Below are positions 62,525-64,000 of a DNA stretch of 64,000 bases, in pieces. The DNA is from Planctomycetota bacterium. GTDB lineage: Bacteria; Planctomycetota; J058; JAJDCP01. Each line of letters opens with the position of its first letter. The stretch's first letter is position 1. The position numbers were made by a program, and so were the translations under genes. Location of the stretch: assembly GCA_029260765.1 (NCBI GenBank), contig JAJDCP010000050.1, positions 1 to 64,000 on the forward strand, written 5' to 3'. Below the pieces are notes generated by a model. It was not told the DNA's origin. It saw only the letters and a program-made list of their open reading frames with translations, and ran no database searches.

Positions 62525-64000
62525 TCAGCGTGTGTCCAGCAGCTGTTGCCAGGCCTGCCAGGCTTCCTCGTTGCTGCCCACGCAGGGTTGGAATGGGTCG
62601 TAACCGAAGCTCTGGCCTGTGCGTTCCCGCAGACTGCGCAGGGCGCGCACAGCCAGGTGCTTCCGGGCAGGCCGGGGATCGCGCAGCAGCGCGAGCAGGA
62701 CGCGATCCCCGTCGGAGCTGCCGAGGGCAGACAGCGCTAGAGCCGCCTCGCCTGCGACCTGCTCGTCCGCTGCTTCCAAAGCCGCGAGCAAGTAGGGCTC
62801 GCAGGCTGCGCGCTGCCCGAGAAGCGCGAGCAGCTGCAGTTGCTGTGCGGCAGCGCGCCGTTTGGCGGGCAAGGGCTGTTCACAGACCGCCTGGCATGCC
62901 TCGACGGCGCCCAACGAACTGAGGCCGGCGGCCAGCGCCTCAAGCTCAGGCGGCTCGGCGTTGGCGACCAGCTCCAGGAACACCTGACGCAGCCCATCGC
63001 GTTCCGCGCCTTCCCAAGCCAGCCCGCTGAGCGCACGCACAGCGCTGCTCCGGACCGCGAAGTAGTCATCGCCGAGCGCCGTGCGCAGGCCCGTCCTGGT
63101 GGCCTGCGCGTCACTGGAAGCTCGGGCAAGAGCGTCGGCGGCCTCCAGCCGCACGACGGCATCGCTGTCGCTGAGCAGCTGGAGCAACGCAGCGCTGGCA
63201 CCCGGATGGGTCTCGAGCCCGCCCAGCAGTTGTGCCGCCCGCACGCGCCCTGCGCTGGCCAGCTGGGGCCATGCCGCGAGCAAGGCCGGCGCGGCGGCCA
63301 CGCCTGCCTGTGCGAGCGCGCTGGAGGCGGCGTCTCCGGTACCCTTGGCATCGAGCAGGGCGACCACCTTCGTGGCTAGAGCCTGGTCAGGACGGGCGCC
63401 GAAAGCCTCGATGGCGGCCGCCTGCACCTGAACATCGTCCCAGGCCAGCCCGCGCTCGATCCAGACGGCATCATTGGCTCCATCCACCTGAGCCCCGATC
63501 AGCCGTGCGAGCAACCGATAGGCCTCGGCGCACAGCGCAGGGCGCGGATCTTGCAGCAGCGCATCGAGCTCGTTCCGCAGCAGCTGGCGGTCGTCGGTGT
63601 TGCCCGCCAGATTCCATGCGACCTGCAGGCAGGCAGCTCCGATGGCAGCTGAGCTGCAATCGCGGGCAGCGCTCAGCAGACTGCTCAGGCAGGCCGCATC
63701 GCCGCGTGCCAGGAGGAAGCCGCGCAGCTCGGTCTCTGCCAGCTCGGGAAGGCCGGGAATCAGCGGAATCAACCGGAGCAGGTCCTGGTAGTTTCCGATC
63801 ACGGCCAGGCCCGCCAGGCCCCTCTGTACCTGCTCGGGGCGGTCGGCAGCGACCAGCTTCCAGAGCTCGTCGGCAGCCCATTGCGGCCGCTCCTGCGCCA
63901 GAGCCTGCAGCGCGGCCTCACGCAGAGCCGCGTCGTCGGCCTGCAGCGCCAGCCGCAGGCTGGCTTCGCGGTGGGCGGGCGCGGCTACGAGCCGTGCGAA
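62525..64000 (-). CDS. HEAT-repeat protein (5' truncated)
   Basis: The frame is open from the right edge of the window to the stop at 62525; codons 64000-63803 continue the same repeat pattern (FARLVAAPAHREASLRLALQ), so the gene starts outside. Helical HEAT/armadillo-type repeats of about 30-35 residues run throughout, with motifs such as AVVRLEAADALARA and FAVRSSAVRALSGLAW. It is a scaffold without a visible catalytic domain. The last ~35 residues (TGQSFGYDPFQPCVGSNEEAWQAWQQLL) are a family-type C-terminal cap also seen after HEAT repeats in the proteins at 13217 and 31769 (WRRWYDSQG; WRSWWQENK). Confidence 0.85.
   Translation of the reverse strand, partial: FARLVAAPAHREASLRLALQADDAALREAALQALAQERPQWAADELWKLVAADRPEQVQRGLAGLAVIGNYQDLLRLIPLIPGLPELAETELRGFLLARGDAACLSSLLSAARDCSSAAIGAACLQVAWNLAGNTDDRQLLRNELDALLQDPRPALCAEAYRLLARLIGAQVDGANDAVWIERGLAWDDVQVQAAAIEAFGARPDQALATKVVALLDAKGTGDAASSALAQAGVAAAPALLAAWPQLASAGRVRAAQLLGGLETHPGASAALLQLLSDSDAVVRLEAADALARASSDAQATRTGLRTALGDDYFAVRSSAVRALSGLAWEGAERDGLRQVFLELVANAEPPELEALAAGLSSLGAVEACQAVCEQPLPAKRRAAAQQLQLLALLGQRAACEPYLLAALEAADEQVAGEAALALSALGSSDGDRVLLALLRDPRPARKHLAVRALRSLRERTGQSFGYDPFQPCVGSNEEAWQAWQQLLDTR

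Overview
The window is GC-rich, gene-dense chromosomal DNA with no rRNA, tRNA, CRISPR array or transposase gene that I can recognise. It is clearly bacterial and probably from a large-genome, Gram-negative-like lineage rich in Hanks-type Ser/Thr kinases. Three kinases, a PP2C phosphatase, a FHA domain, FecR and HEAT proteins, a VIT/vWA protein, several lipoproteins and several alternative sigma factors suggest Planctomycetota or a relative; Myxococcota is possible. This placement is an inference. Most starts have Shine-Dalgarno sequences and GTG/TTG starts are common. Both edges cut genes: a kinase at the left and a HEAT-repeat protein at the right.

Layout. 1-4.8 kb: kinase, TPR protein, and a zinc-ribbon/membrane kinase. 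4.8-10 kb (minus): STN-like exported protein, an aconitase/isopropylmalate-isomerase-like enzyme, a hypothetical protein and an EF-G paralogue. 10-15.7 kb (plus): a membrane protein, then a promoter and a four-gene operon (unknown acidic protein, HEAT lipoprotein, flippase-like membrane protein, PP2C phosphatase with an apparent ATT start). 15.7-26 kb: MurA-like enzyme, ChaB-like protein, lipoprotein, a long AT-richer leader before a FliA/WhiG-type sigma factor, GT9 glycosyltransferase, EVE protein, FHA-pseudokinase and VIT/vWA protein. 26-35.8 kb: small pilin-like protein behind a Pho-box-like array, LETM1/TerB-like protein, Wzt-like ATPase, hybrid histidine kinase, ECF sigma with an anti-sigma/FecR/HEAT partner, an AlkD-like protein, and a second sigma factor with an unknown partner.

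35.7-44.6 kb is the most unusual region. Two divergent operons encode an isocitrate-lyase-family enzyme, an NMT1/THI5-fold protein interrupted by one in-frame TGA, a PaaK-like adenylating enzyme, a threonine-synthase-like PLP enzyme, a second aconitase-like enzyme, an amidohydrolase and an O-methyltransferase. Gene overlaps argue for coordinated expression. I cannot match the set to a described pathway.

44.6-50.1 kb: two glycosyltransferases and a YfhO-like membrane protein. 50.1-50.35 kb: a small terminal-inverted-repeat element containing one copy of a palindromic repeat also seen near 0.8 kb. 50.4-53.2 kb: large SF2 helicase. 53.2-61.2 kb: purine catabolism, with an NCS1 permease (carrying an extra ~120-residue insert) coupled to a 7TMR-DISM hybrid kinase, divergent from allantoinase, an allantoicase-OHCU decarboxylase fusion and 5-hydroxyisourate hydrolase. 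61.2-64 kb: two unrecognised membrane proteins and a HEAT-repeat protein.
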